The position numbers were made by a program, and so were the translations under genes. Shown piece by piece: positions 9,110 through 18,272 of a stretch of 64,000 nucleotides of DNA. Source of the stretch: Caldicellulosiruptor bescii DSM 6725. GTDB lineage: Bacteria > Bacillota > Thermoanaerobacteria > Caldicellulosiruptorales > Caldicellulosiruptoraceae. The notes beneath the pieces were generated by a model, which worked only from the letters and a program-made list of their open reading frames with translations, had not been told where the DNA came from and made no database searches. Position 1 is the first letter of the stretch. The number at the start of each line of letters is the position of its first letter. Where the stretch lies: contig NC_012034.1 in NCBI RefSeq assembly GCF_000022325.1, forward strand, positions 372,001 through 436,000, in the 5' to 3' direction.

Positions 9110-9742
9110 TTATTTCTTGAAATTATCTTCTACCCCAAATATTTCTAATAATTTTTGAAGAGATTCGAACCTTTTCCTTATAATTATCTCTAAATCTAAA
9201 CAATTTATTAAGTGTTCACATGAGTCGCCTTTTGTATATACTTTCCTGTATTTTTTAAATAACTCAGATATTTTATGAAAACCATCTTTCCCTTTTGGTA
9301 TTTTAAAAGGGCCTTTGTAGTTTTTATCCAAATATTTATAGACACCTTCAAGATCGTCTAGAAACCAATCTTCTATCATTTTTTCTACTTTTATTGGACT
9401 TACATCTTTTATTCTCTTATATTTAATAAGAGCTTTCTTGACATATTCAAACTCTTTTTCATCAAAAGGCGGTTTTGGACTGAACTCAGATACATCTATA
9501 TCAAAAGCAATAAACACAGTAAAACAATACTTTTTGAATTCATTTCTTTTCAAATATATGTTTTCCATTACTTTAATCGGCTTATCTCTGCATTTTCCAG
9601 CTCCTCTAACATTTAAAGGTCCTTCAATGACAACTTTTTTTGAACTCAATGAATACAAGTAATTTAACACTTTTTTGAAAAATATCTGATCTGTAATTCC
9701 CTCACAAAAAAACACAATCATATGTTCATTGCTTTTAATCAT
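9110..9742 (-). CDS. TOPRIM-like protein (DUF4276-like), partner of AAA ATPase
   Basis: A 210-residue protein with features of a small TOPRIM nuclease. It has an N-terminal strand-Glu motif FFCEGITDQIFFKKVLN (Glu near residue 14), an acidic pair in IAFDIDVSEF near 84, and the KMIEDWFLDDLE stretch near 130 that resembles the conserved E-x-W-L-x-D segment of DUF4276/RloB-like proteins. It overlaps the upstream ATPase gene by eight bases, so the two form one transcription unit. ATPase plus TOPRIM pairs are seen in anti-phage systems (OLD/Gabija, PARIS); which family this belongs to cannot be settled here. Function is inferred. Confidence 0.6.
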   Translation of the reverse strand: MIKSNEHMIVFFCEGITDQIFFKKVLNYLYSLSSKKVVIEGPLNVRGAGKCRDKPIKVMENIYLKRNEFKKYCFTVFIAFDIDVSEFSPKPPFDEKEFEYVKKALIKYKRIKDVSPIKVEKMIEDWFLDDLEGVYKYLDKNYKGPFKIPKGKDGFHKISELFKKYRKVYTKGDSCEHLINCLDLEIIIRKRFESLQKLLEIFGVEDNFKK

Positions 9743-11018
9743 TATCTCTTACTCCTAGCATTTGCAAAAATTCTTCTTCTGGATTTATATACATCTCAAA
9801 GATATAATCACCTAAAGATATTCCCATTTCTCTAAGATTATTATAAATTTTATTGCGTTTACTCAAAGGTAATTTTTTGAATGTGGCAATTCCCTTATCA
9901 TTAGGAACTGCCAAATAAATGTTATCAATATCTAAAAATTGTATCAAATATGGCGAATGACTAGTTATTATTATTTTACAATTATCACTCATATTTGACA
10001 AGACCATTAGCAATTTTTGTAGTAATTTGGGATGAATAGAATCCTCTAACTCTTCGAATCCAATCAATAGATAACCTTTTATATCAGCCAATATTAGTGA
10101 TGTTAAAAAGGCCAAAATTCGCAAGGTTCCACGTGAAAGAGATAAAATATCTAAGGATTTTGTTAGGTTTTTTTCTTTTACGCGCATAATATAAATCTTA
10201 TCTACAAATTCTTCATCTTTTAGCAGTCCTTTAAAAATATTTTGCGGTTTTACTTCAGCAACATCTAACTCTTCAATTGAGGGAAATATTTCTTTAAATG
10301 CATTCATAAGATATTCAAATTTTTCTGGGTAGTTCTTTTTTAAATCATATACTGTAGGTAAAATATCAAAGAGTACGGTTTCTTCTATTGTAAGTTTTGG
10401 CACATTACCTTTTGATGGAATTAGATGAAAAGAGAATTCAGGCAAAACTTTAGTTATCATTTCAATATTTAATTTGTTTATATCATTCACTATCTTATGA
10501 TAAAAAAGCTCATCATCACTTTTCAACTTGTTAATTACTAAGTTATTGTTTTCAATCTTAATTTCTTTATCACACCTATCCTTAGGTGATGGTTTAATAA
10601 AAGCTTTATCTGAAGTTCGACGAATATATTCAGAATACCTTTTACCTTTTTCATTTGGTTTTATTTTAAGCCACTCTGCTGTGATTAAAGGCTTGATATC
10701 TTTAGATGGCCACATAAATTTATAACCATAATTTACTACCACTTCCTTTTCCACAAACGTTGTTTTAAATTCAATTTCATAATGAAATTCAGAATTTATC
10801 ATATTTTTGTTAATAGGTATAAAAGATGGACGCTTCATAAAAAACGACTTTTCTATTTCATCACTTTTAATAAAATAATTACCAAACTCAAGTGCTTGCA
10901 AAAGATTTGATTTCCCATAACCATTTGGGCCGACAATGGCTGTTATTGGATGATTAAATTCAATAGTCGTATTTTCAATATTTTTGAATCCAGATATTGT
11001 TATCTTTAATATTTCCAA
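9735..11018 (-). CDS. AAA/ABC-type ATPase (RecF/OLD-like), defence candidate
   Basis: A soluble ATPase of the AAA_15/AAA_21 group. It opens with LEILKITISGFKNIENTTIEF and has Walker A in AIVGPNGYGKSNLL. A signature-like LSLSRGTLRILAFL lies near 305-325, followed by Walker B in YLLIGFEELEDSIHP and the switch motif IIITSHSPYLI. These ATPases typically sense phage or DNA ends and control a linked nuclease. I favour a TTG start at 11018, nine bases after GAGGTG, over the in-frame GTG at 11030, which overlaps that ribosome site. The TOPRIM-like gene follows with overlap. Immediate flanks are decayed DNA, consistent with an acquired module. Confidence 0.75.
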   Translation of the reverse strand: MEILKITISGFKNIENTTIEFNHPITAIVGPNGYGKSNLLQALEFGNYFIKSDEIEKSFFMKRPSFIPINKNMINSEFHYEIEFKTTFVEKEVVVNYGYKFMWPSKDIKPLITAEWLKIKPNEKGKRYSEYIRRTSDKAFIKPSPKDRCDKEIKIENNNLVINKLKSDDELFYHKIVNDINKLNIEMITKVLPEFSFHLIPSKGNVPKLTIEETVLFDILPTVYDLKKNYPEKFEYLMNAFKEIFPSIEELDVAEVKPQNIFKGLLKDEEFVDKIYIMRVKEKNLTKSLDILSLSRGTLRILAFLTSLILADIKGYLLIGFEELEDSIHPKLLQKLLMVLSNMSDNCKIIITSHSPYLIQFLDIDNIYLAVPNDKGIATFKKLPLSKRNKIYNNLREMGISLGDYIFEMYINPEEEFLQMLGVRDND

Positions 11019-11030
11019 TTTAAATTTCAC

Positions 11031-11891
11031 CTCACGAAAAAATATATTTCACATTAAGATTATATAATAATTTTTTCCCCTATGCAAGTAAATTATACAA
11101 AAATTATTGTTGCACGATTCTTTAATATAGCTGTAAATTAAAAAGGAACTAATTAGATAAAACTGGATGTTATACCAATTATTTGCTTTGTGCTAATATT
11201 AAGAATTGTTGGGTTTACGTTTAGAAAACATCAACTTGAATTAATAAAACACAATCTTAATTCCTTACCATGAAATAAAAAAGTTGCTTTAAACAATATT
11301 TTGCGTAGGACAACTTTTGTTTTTTAAATAGATTAAATTTTTGTCAATATCGAAACAAAAATTTAATAGAAAACAATCCAAGCAGCCTTATGATGTTGCC
11401 AGATTATACAAATAAGAGTAAGAAAATTTTTCAGCATGATAATGGTAAATTTCCGTTAAATGTCAAATTATACATACTATCCAAAACCAGAAAACATTCT
11501 AGTCTTTCATAAAATCAAAGAGAGTGCTAAAAATTGGAGATAAGGTTACTACAATAAGTTTTCATTCTATTCGACATATTTCAATGTATTTTGACATAGA
11601 GTTTATGGTAAATTAAAAAAGTTGTTGAACAAAAAAAGATATGACCACTGAAGAGTAAAAATAGTTACAAATGAGATAAAAAATATTACCCTTGTGATAA
11701 AATATTAGTAAATTGCAAAAAGACAACAAACTACAAAAGGACAAATTGTAAAATTGAATGATTTTATAAATGTAGAAGAGCAAAATTTGCGAAACAAACT
11801 TTCAAAAATAGAACAAAAGGTAAACCTCTCAGAAGAAGAAAAAGTTAAATAAATTAAAAAATGTAAGTTATAGAGAGGAGAAACCTCAAAA
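11031..11891. other. Decayed DNA between defence pair and addB
   Basis: No intact gene. Short plus-strand stretches look like worn coding DNA. ISFHSIRHISMYFD near 11555-11595 resembles the His-x-x-Arg-His box of a tyrosine recombinase, and LNDFINVEEQNLRNKLSKIEQKVNLSEEEK near 11755-11850 is a lysine/glutamate-rich remnant. Both are too short for a firm call. The ribosome site of addB (GAGAGGAG) lies at the right end. Confidence 0.4.
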
Positions 11892-14522
11892 ATGAAAAAA
11901 GCATACCTTTTGCAAAAACTTAATTTAAGCCTTTTTGATGATGCAAAGCCTTATGAACTTATAATTCTTCCTCGACGCTTTGTTATAAATAAACTCAAAG
12001 AAAGGCTTGTTAAGAAAAACGGAGTTCTTTTTGATATTGATATATTTACATTTGATGATTTAATAACCCCTGGCAAAAATGAGGTGCTAAAGACACGGAG
12101 AGTAATCACAAGGGATCAAGAAGTTTTAATTATATTTCATCTTCTCAAAAGTATTTTCAAAGGGAAGACAAGCTTTGAAAATGTTTTGACATATGAGTTT
12201 ACAAGCCAGGTCATATACCTTTTGAATTTGATGTTTTTAGAGTCAAAAGACTATTCTCGGGAAATTTTTGAAGTAGCTGAAAATTATAGTTTTATAAAAG
12301 AACTTTTTGAAAAGTACAAGGAATACCTTGACCAAAACAACCTTGTGAACTTTTCCTATCTTCAGGATTTAGCTATAAAATTTCTTGAAGAACACAAACT
12401 TGAACTTAAAAACTATAATGCTGCTAAGATAGCATTTTTTCCAGATTTTAGATGCGACCAAAAAAGGATACTAAGGCTTGTTGCGGAGAAAATAACTGAT
12501 ATAGAAGTTTTCATGCCATTTTTTGATGATATTGAGATCTGCATAGAAACTGCCAAGTTTTTAGAATCGCTTGGGTTTGACCTGGTATTTGGAATGAAGG
12601 AGCAAGGTTCAAAATGGGATTTTAACTCAAAATCTTCTCAGCTTAAAGTGTTTTCCTATCCAAATATAATCCTTGAAATAAACGCTCTTGTGAAAGAGAT
12701 TAAAAAAGATGTGGCTGAGAAGAGAGTAAATTTTGACAAGATAGCAATTATACTGCCAAGTATGGAAAGGTATAGAGATGCTCTTGTACAAACATTTTCT
12801 GAGGAGATGCTGCCTGTAAATCTGAGTTATCAGAAAAGCCTTATAGAATTTGGATTTATCAGGTTTGTTTTAGAGCTTTTAGAGTTTTTAGGTGGAGAGT
12901 TTGATAAAAAGAATTTTGAAAGGATAATATCGCATAGATTTTTGAACACAGAAAATGCAGACTTTGAGATTTTGTTTTCAAAGATAAAAGATATTAGTAT
13001 TCTAGAGTTTGAGCAGATAGAATTAGTGCTTGAAGAGCTGGAGTTTTTTGCAAATTTATATGCATTTGAAGATGTGATTGAAAACCTCACAAAGGTTCAG
13101 CGGGTTTTCAATAGACTAAAGAGAATAAAAAATGAATATGATAGATTGCCAAAACCATTTAGCAACTGGCTTGAAAATACTAGAAAAGTTTTTGAGAGAT
13201 TAGGAATAACAAAACATGCCGAATTTGTAAATGACATTGAATTTGTAAAGGCTTTTTATCATTTGAATGAGATATTCAAAAAAGGCCAGGAAGATTTTAA
13301 AGAATTTGACTCTGATTTTACTTTTGAAGAGTTTTTGGATATTTTTAAAACAATTCTTTCTCAGAAGATGGTTGACGTTTCGATTAATATTTTAAGCGGC
13401 ATTAATGTTCTCAGCATTCAGGATGTTCTGGGCGCTGATTATCAAAAAGTTTATCTGATTGGGCTTTCAGATGATATTTTGCCACGCTCAAATTCTGAAG
13501 GATTTTTACGAAACATGAGATTAAAAGAAGAGCTTATGCTTGATGAGATAAAGGATTTTGACTACATATTCCAAAAAGACCTTGTGCACTTTAGAAGCGT
13601 TTTAAACTCCTATGATGTGTATATGTCATATCCTCGTTACTACCAAACAGAGACAAACAAGAGCCCATTTTTGGAGTTAGAAGGTATTGAAGAAGTATCT
13701 GTTTTGAAAAGCTACATGCCAAGTGACGATAAGCTGACATACAGGGAGTATAAGTTTATAAAAAATGTAAATGCAAAGGATACTGAGAAAACTTGCAAAA
13801 CTTCACAGGTTCCCGAGATTTTCCATATAAAAGATAGGGAACTTATCGAACTTGAAAGTTGTCCGTTAAAGTTTGCATTTAAAAAGTTTGACATTGATGA
13901 AATAGAAAAAGAAGAGAAACACTTTTTGTCAAATCTGCAGCTTTTGTTTTCATGTATCCAAAAGATGCTTTTAGGCAAATTGCCCGAAGAAGTTCTTGGT
14001 TTTTTGATTTCAAACATTCGATATACCCACAATGAACCTGTGAAAAAACTTGCAGCTTTGGACATCATCCAGATATCCTTAGAGATTGTAGAGAGAATGA
14101 TTGAATATGGTGTCGAAGAATTTATCCCTCAAAATATGAAAGAAAGAGTGCTTGTAATAAAAAAGATGGTTGAAGGTATTGAACTTCAGCTATTTCCAAA
14201 TTTTGTCGTCAAAGTGGATGATGAGGAAATATTTGGTTTTGTAAAGGCAAGGCGTGAGTCTAAAAATGAAGGTATTGATAAAATTTGGCTTGCAACTTAC
14301 ATCTTTGAGCTTGATAAGATTGCGGTTATTTATCTTTTCGAAGAGCCACGATTTGATATTTATGAAATTACTCATGCCCCTTTGGACAAGTTAAATGAAC
14401 AGATTTTAAATGATATAAAAGAAAAAATACAAAAGCTTTCTAATATTGAAACTTACCAAAAGGAGCAGTCTTTTAAAAACTGTGTGTCATGTGAGTACAG
14501 CCATGTTTGTATTCTGTTTTAA
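11892..14522 (+). CDS. AddB-like subunit of an AddAB-type helicase-nuclease
   Basis: An 876-residue protein placed directly before an AddA-type helicase, with the outline of AddB/RexB: helicase-like fold without a Walker A motif, then a C-terminal nuclease-like domain with cysteines for an iron-sulfur cluster (Cys near 656 in LESCPLKFAF; CVSCEYSHVC at the end). It is shorter than classic AddB (~1150 residues). The nuclease core seems eroded: where GxxD...DxK would be expected I read FGFVKARRESKNEGIDKIWLATYIF, with no Asp/Lys motif. It probably serves in DNA binding and stability, not cutting. The start has a good GAGAGGAG site. Confidence 0.75.
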   Translation: MKKAYLLQKLNLSLFDDAKPYELIILPRRFVINKLKERLVKKNGVLFDIDIFTFDDLITPGKNEVLKTRRVITRDQEVLIIFHLLKSIFKGKTSFENVLTYEFTSQVIYLLNLMFLESKDYSREIFEVAENYSFIKELFEKYKEYLDQNNLVNFSYLQDLAIKFLEEHKLELKNYNAAKIAFFPDFRCDQKRILRLVAEKITDIEVFMPFFDDIEICIETAKFLESLGFDLVFGMKEQGSKWDFNSKSSQLKVFSYPNIILEINALVKEIKKDVAEKRVNFDKIAIILPSMERYRDALVQTFSEEMLPVNLSYQKSLIEFGFIRFVLELLEFLGGEFDKKNFERIISHRFLNTENADFEILFSKIKDISILEFEQIELVLEELEFFANLYAFEDVIENLTKVQRVFNRLKRIKNEYDRLPKPFSNWLENTRKVFERLGITKHAEFVNDIEFVKAFYHLNEIFKKGQEDFKEFDSDFTFEEFLDIFKTILSQKMVDVSINILSGINVLSIQDVLGADYQKVYLIGLSDDILPRSNSEGFLRNMRLKEELMLDEIKDFDYIFQKDLVHFRSVLNSYDVYMSYPRYYQTETNKSPFLELEGIEEVSVLKSYMPSDDKLTYREYKFIKNVNAKDTEKTCKTSQVPEIFHIKDRELIELESCPLKFAFKKFDIDEIEKEEKHFLSNLQLLFSCIQKMLLGKLPEEVLGFLISNIRYTHNEPVKKLAALDIIQISLEIVERMIEYGVEEFIPQNMKERVLVIKKMVEGIELQLFPNFVVKVDDEEIFGFVKARRESKNEGIDKIWLATYIFELDKIAVIYLFEEPRFDIYEITHAPLDKLNEQILNDIKEKIQKLSNIETYQKEQSFKNCVSCEYSHVCILF

Positions 14523-14551
14523 AAACAAAAAGTTAGAGGGATGGTCGAAAG

Positions 14552-17407
14552 ATGAGCAATATAATCATATATACTGCTTCTGCTGGCTGTGGCAAGACAG
14601 AAAGTATAGCAAACCTTTATATAGACCTCATAAATTCCCAAAAAGCTTTGCCAAGTGAAATTGTCTGCATAACGTATACAGAAAAGGCAGCAAGAGAGCT
14701 TAAAAACAGAATAATCTCAAAAGCAAAACAAAGAGGGCTTGATTTGCTCACAATTTCAAAGATTCAAAACTCTCATATTAAAACCATACACTCATTTTGT
14801 ATGTATCTTTTAAGATTTTACTGGGCATGGGCGAAGGTTGACACAAACTTTAAAATTGTCCCTGAACAGAATAGGCTAATACTAAAGCTTGTGGACCATT
14901 ATCTTTCAGTTTATCCTGAAACTTTGTGGAAACTGTCACATGAGAGGTTTTTCATTGAAGAGTATTTTCACTTCGCAGAAAGTATTGTACAGGAGTATTT
15001 TAATTCAGCAAAGTATGTTGAAAAAGCTTGCCACCTTGAAGATGAAATGTTTCATGTTTTCGATTACTTATCAGACAGGTTAAATGACCAGTTTTTAAAA
15101 GAACTCACATACGATTTGGTTTTGCATAGGACCTTTGAACTTTTAAGCATTCCAGAAGTAAATAGAGATGTAAAGAGCAGATTTAAATTCTTGATTGTTG
15201 ACGAGTTTCAAGATTCAAACTTTTTACAAAAATCAATCTTTGAAAATATAGCTGAAAACATTTATTATGTTGGAGACAAAAAACAGTCCATTTACCGTTT
15301 TCAGGGTGCAGAGCCAGAGGTTTTTGATGAAGCAATGGAAAGCTGCAGCCAGGTTTTAGAGCTCTGTGAAAACTTTAGAACAAACTCTGAGCTTGGCAAA
15401 AAGATAGATATGATAAGCAGCATGCTTTTTCCAAACTACAAACCACTTTCTTATAAGCATCAAGCTGACGGATTTTTAAAGGTTGTGGAGATTGTAAATC
15501 CAACAAGAGAAGAGATTATTCAAAATGAAGCTATTTATGTTGCAAAAAAGATAAAAAAGATGGTTGAAAGTGGTTTTGAGATAAGTGTGGGTGGCAAGCC
15601 AAAAAGAAAGGTGAAATACTCTGACTTTGCAGTTCTGTCGCGAAAAATTCAAAACATTGCTCATATTTACAAAAGGGTGTTTGAGGATTATGATGTTCCA
15701 CTTGATATTAACTTCAAAAGAGGGCTTTTGGAACAAAAAGAGATAGTGCCGCTTTTGGGCCTTCTTGAGATTTTGCAATATCCAGACAAAAAATCTGGGT
15801 ACTTGAGACTTCTTGCAAATGACATATTTAAAGTGGACAGATTCACGCTTCTCTTTTGCGAGATGAGCAAAATAGAATGTTATGTTCCAGAAGATGTTTT
15901 AAAGTTCATTGCAAAACAGCGTGATAACCTGTTTGTCAAAAAGATTTCAGAGATTTTGTATGAGTTTGAAGACATGTTCGAATATAGCTACAAGGTCTAC
16001 AAGTTTTTTGGCAAGTGTGCATACGAAAATGTCAGACTTTTTTATGACTTGGCAGAAGAGAGCAAAAGCTTTTCGATAGAAGACCTTTGCAGTTTTGTAA
16101 ATTATCAAGGCGAAAGGTTTTCGAGCTTTTCTTCTTTTAATGACAGCGCAGTATTGCTTAGCATACATTCAGCAAAAGGACTCAGCTTTCCAATAGTGTT
16201 TTTGGTCGGACTTTGCGAAAGTACAGGGTACTTTCCGGGCAGAAGTCCAAAACTGAGAGGTTCTTATGACACAAGCACAAGAGAATATATAATTGCTCCT
16301 TTTTGGATGGAAAAAGAATACACAAGAATAAAGAATATATCAAAACAGCAGGAAAAAGAAGAACTTAAAAGGCTTTTTTATGTTGCCATAACAAGACCGA
16401 TGGCAGGGCTTTTCATGATAAACTCAAGCTTAAGAGAAGCTATAAAGAAAAGAGGAGGAGTAAAGTCGTTTGGTGAAGAGGTGGGTTTGAATTACATTCT
16501 CGCAAAGGCAGAAGAGATTGGAATTGAAAAAGAAGTTGTGGAGATAAAAGACACTGAAGAAGATCTATCTAATGATTTTACTTGTAAACAGAAAAATACA
16601 ATTAGCAGTGTATTACCTCTAATGATTCTGCCTGACGAGTTTGAAAATAGGTTTAAGTTTTTGTCACCCTCACACATAATGGATTTTAAAAGATGCCCTG
16701 CCATGTTTTCGTTAAAGTACATCATGGGTCTTCCAGTTTTTGATGAGCTGAGTTCAAGAGAGGAGATACAACAGAACGCAAAAGTACTTGGCACCACAGT
16801 GCACAGAGTTTTAGAGCTCACAAGCTTGAAAAATATTCAAAGCTTAGATAGCAACATTGCCTTAGCCGTGCTTGAAAATAACTTTGAGGATGAAAAGATT
16901 GTGAAAGAGCTTATTTTAAACTTTTTTGAAAGCCAGTTTGTAAAAGAAATCAAAGATAAAGTGATAAAAGAAGAAAGCGAACTCCCGTTTTATTTTAAAC
17001 TTAGCAATCAAATGATATATGGCATAATTGACAAGGTGTACCATCTTGAAGATGAAGTTTTACTTGTTGATTTTAAAACAAACCTTCATTTTGATGATAC
17101 AAAATTCAATATTTACATTCCCCAGCTTTTCATTTACACAAAAGCCATGAAAGAGAGATTTCCTTCCAAAAAGATTTTTTCTTCCATCTTCTGGTTAAGA
17201 GAAGGGAAAAAGTTTGACTATGAGCAAAAAGATGAACACCTTGAAAATGTAATTGATGTGATAAAAAAAATAAGAAATATCAGAACCAGAAAGGATGTAC
17301 TTGAGCTTATTGAAGATTCTTTAGATAGAAATTGCAATGGCTGTGAATATGAATTTTACTGCAAGGATGAGCAAAATATTAAATTGGTAAGGAAAAAGCT
17401 TGAATAG
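14552..17407 (+). CDS. AddA-like UvrD/Rep helicase with RecB-type nuclease domain
   Basis: A 951-residue superfamily 1A helicase for double-strand-break end resection. Walker A is ASAGCGKTE near residue 10. Motif Ia is TYTEKAARELKNR, Walker B LIVDEFQDSN near 216, motif III YYVGDKKQSIYRFQG, motif V LSIHSAKGLSFPIVF near 535 and motif VI LFYVAITRP. The C-terminal nuclease domain keeps GIIDKVY, VDFKTN (near 840) and QLFIYTKAM, so it looks active. It is bracketed by Cys in FKRCPAMF (near 715) and CNGCEYEFYC (near 928), a Cas4/AddB-type iron-sulfur pattern that is unusual for AddA. It follows addB by 29 bases with a GAGGGATGG site. Confidence 0.9.
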   Translation: MSNIIIYTASAGCGKTESIANLYIDLINSQKALPSEIVCITYTEKAARELKNRIISKAKQRGLDLLTISKIQNSHIKTIHSFCMYLLRFYWAWAKVDTNFKIVPEQNRLILKLVDHYLSVYPETLWKLSHERFFIEEYFHFAESIVQEYFNSAKYVEKACHLEDEMFHVFDYLSDRLNDQFLKELTYDLVLHRTFELLSIPEVNRDVKSRFKFLIVDEFQDSNFLQKSIFENIAENIYYVGDKKQSIYRFQGAEPEVFDEAMESCSQVLELCENFRTNSELGKKIDMISSMLFPNYKPLSYKHQADGFLKVVEIVNPTREEIIQNEAIYVAKKIKKMVESGFEISVGGKPKRKVKYSDFAVLSRKIQNIAHIYKRVFEDYDVPLDINFKRGLLEQKEIVPLLGLLEILQYPDKKSGYLRLLANDIFKVDRFTLLFCEMSKIECYVPEDVLKFIAKQRDNLFVKKISEILYEFEDMFEYSYKVYKFFGKCAYENVRLFYDLAEESKSFSIEDLCSFVNYQGERFSSFSSFNDSAVLLSIHSAKGLSFPIVFLVGLCESTGYFPGRSPKLRGSYDTSTREYIIAPFWMEKEYTRIKNISKQQEKEELKRLFYVAITRPMAGLFMINSSLREAIKKRGGVKSFGEEVGLNYILAKAEEIGIEKEVVEIKDTEEDLSNDFTCKQKNTISSVLPLMILPDEFENRFKFLSPSHIMDFKRCPAMFSLKYIMGLPVFDELSSREEIQQNAKVLGTTVHRVLELTSLKNIQSLDSNIALAVLENNFEDEKIVKELILNFFESQFVKEIKDKVIKEESELPFYFKLSNQMIYGIIDKVYHLEDEVLLVDFKTNLHFDDTKFNIYIPQLFIYTKAMKERFPSKKIFSSIFWLREGKKFDYEQKDEHLENVIDVIKKIRNIRTRKDVLELIEDSLDRNCNGCEYEFYCKDEQNIKLVRKKLE

Positions 17408-17531
17408 ATTTTCTTTTTTCCTTGTTTTTAAAAAATTAGAGGTTTGCAAAGAAAGGTGAAAAGAAGTTAAAATAAAATATGCACACTTTGCTTGAACTCT
17501 ATCAAAAAACATTTAAAAGGAGATATAGAAT

Positions 17532-18227
17532 ATGCTTGTTGATTTTATGAAAATATCAACCGTTGACTATCCAAAAAAGATTGCAGCTACTTGTTTTTTC
17601 GGTGGCTGCAATTTTTCGTGTCCTTTTTGCTACAACTCAGAGCTTGTAAACTTCAAAGGAAAGTTTATGGATGACAGCATCTTTTTTGAGTATTTGGACA
17701 AAAGAAAAGGTATAGTTGACGCTGTTTGCATTACAGGTGGGGAACCAACCTTAAATGAAGAGTACTTAACTGAGTTTATAAAAAAAATAAAGCAAAAGAA
17801 TCTTCTTGTCAAGCTTGACACAAACGGCTCTAAACCCGAGGTACTGCAAAGGCTTTTAGATGCTGGGCTTCTTGACTATGTTGCAATGGACGTAAAAGCC
17901 CCGCTTGAAAAGTACCCCCAGATCACAGGTTTTTCTGACGTTGACAAAATCAGAAGATCAATAGAGATATTGAAAAATTCAAATATTGATTATGAATTTA
18001 GAACAACAGTAAACAAAAACCTTCATACAGTTGAGGATATATTAAATATTGCAAGGCTTTTAAAATATAGCAGGCTTTATATCATAAAACCATATAAATA
18101 CACACCTGAAGTTTTAGATGAAAAAGTAAGCGGAAACAAAGATTTAGAAATAGAGTACTTGCAGGAGATTTATAATCGTGCAAAACAGGAAGGTATTAAC
18201 AATATCAAAATTGGTGGCAAAGTCTAA
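17532..18227 (+). CDS. Anaerobic ribonucleotide reductase-activating protein (NrdG2-type radical SAM)
   Basis: A 231-residue radical-SAM enzyme. The cluster motif CNFSCPFC lies near residue 27 after TCFFGG, and GGEPTLNEE near 75 is the SAM-binding glycine motif. The opening MLVDFMKISTVDYPKKIAA is characteristic of the NrdG2 subgroup, which installs the glycyl radical on class III ribonucleotide reductase under anaerobic conditions. No reductase gene lies nearby, so the substrate is inferred from family. AAAAGGAG precedes the start by about eleven bases. Confidence 0.75.
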   Translation: MLVDFMKISTVDYPKKIAATCFFGGCNFSCPFCYNSELVNFKGKFMDDSIFFEYLDKRKGIVDAVCITGGEPTLNEEYLTEFIKKIKQKNLLVKLDTNGSKPEVLQRLLDAGLLDYVAMDVKAPLEKYPQITGFSDVDKIRRSIEILKNSNIDYEFRTTVNKNLHTVEDILNIARLLKYSRLYIIKPYKYTPEVLDEKVSGNKDLEIEYLQEIYNRAKQEGINNIKIGGKV

Positions 18228-18272
18228 ATTTTTTGCTATTTATAGCGGTTTTACACATACGAGGTGATTTTT

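Noticed and set aside
11555-11595. Tyrosine-recombinase-like box in decayed DNA
   Set aside because: Only one short motif is visible with no catalytic Tyr or flanking domain, so it is noted in the spacer entry but not called an integrase.
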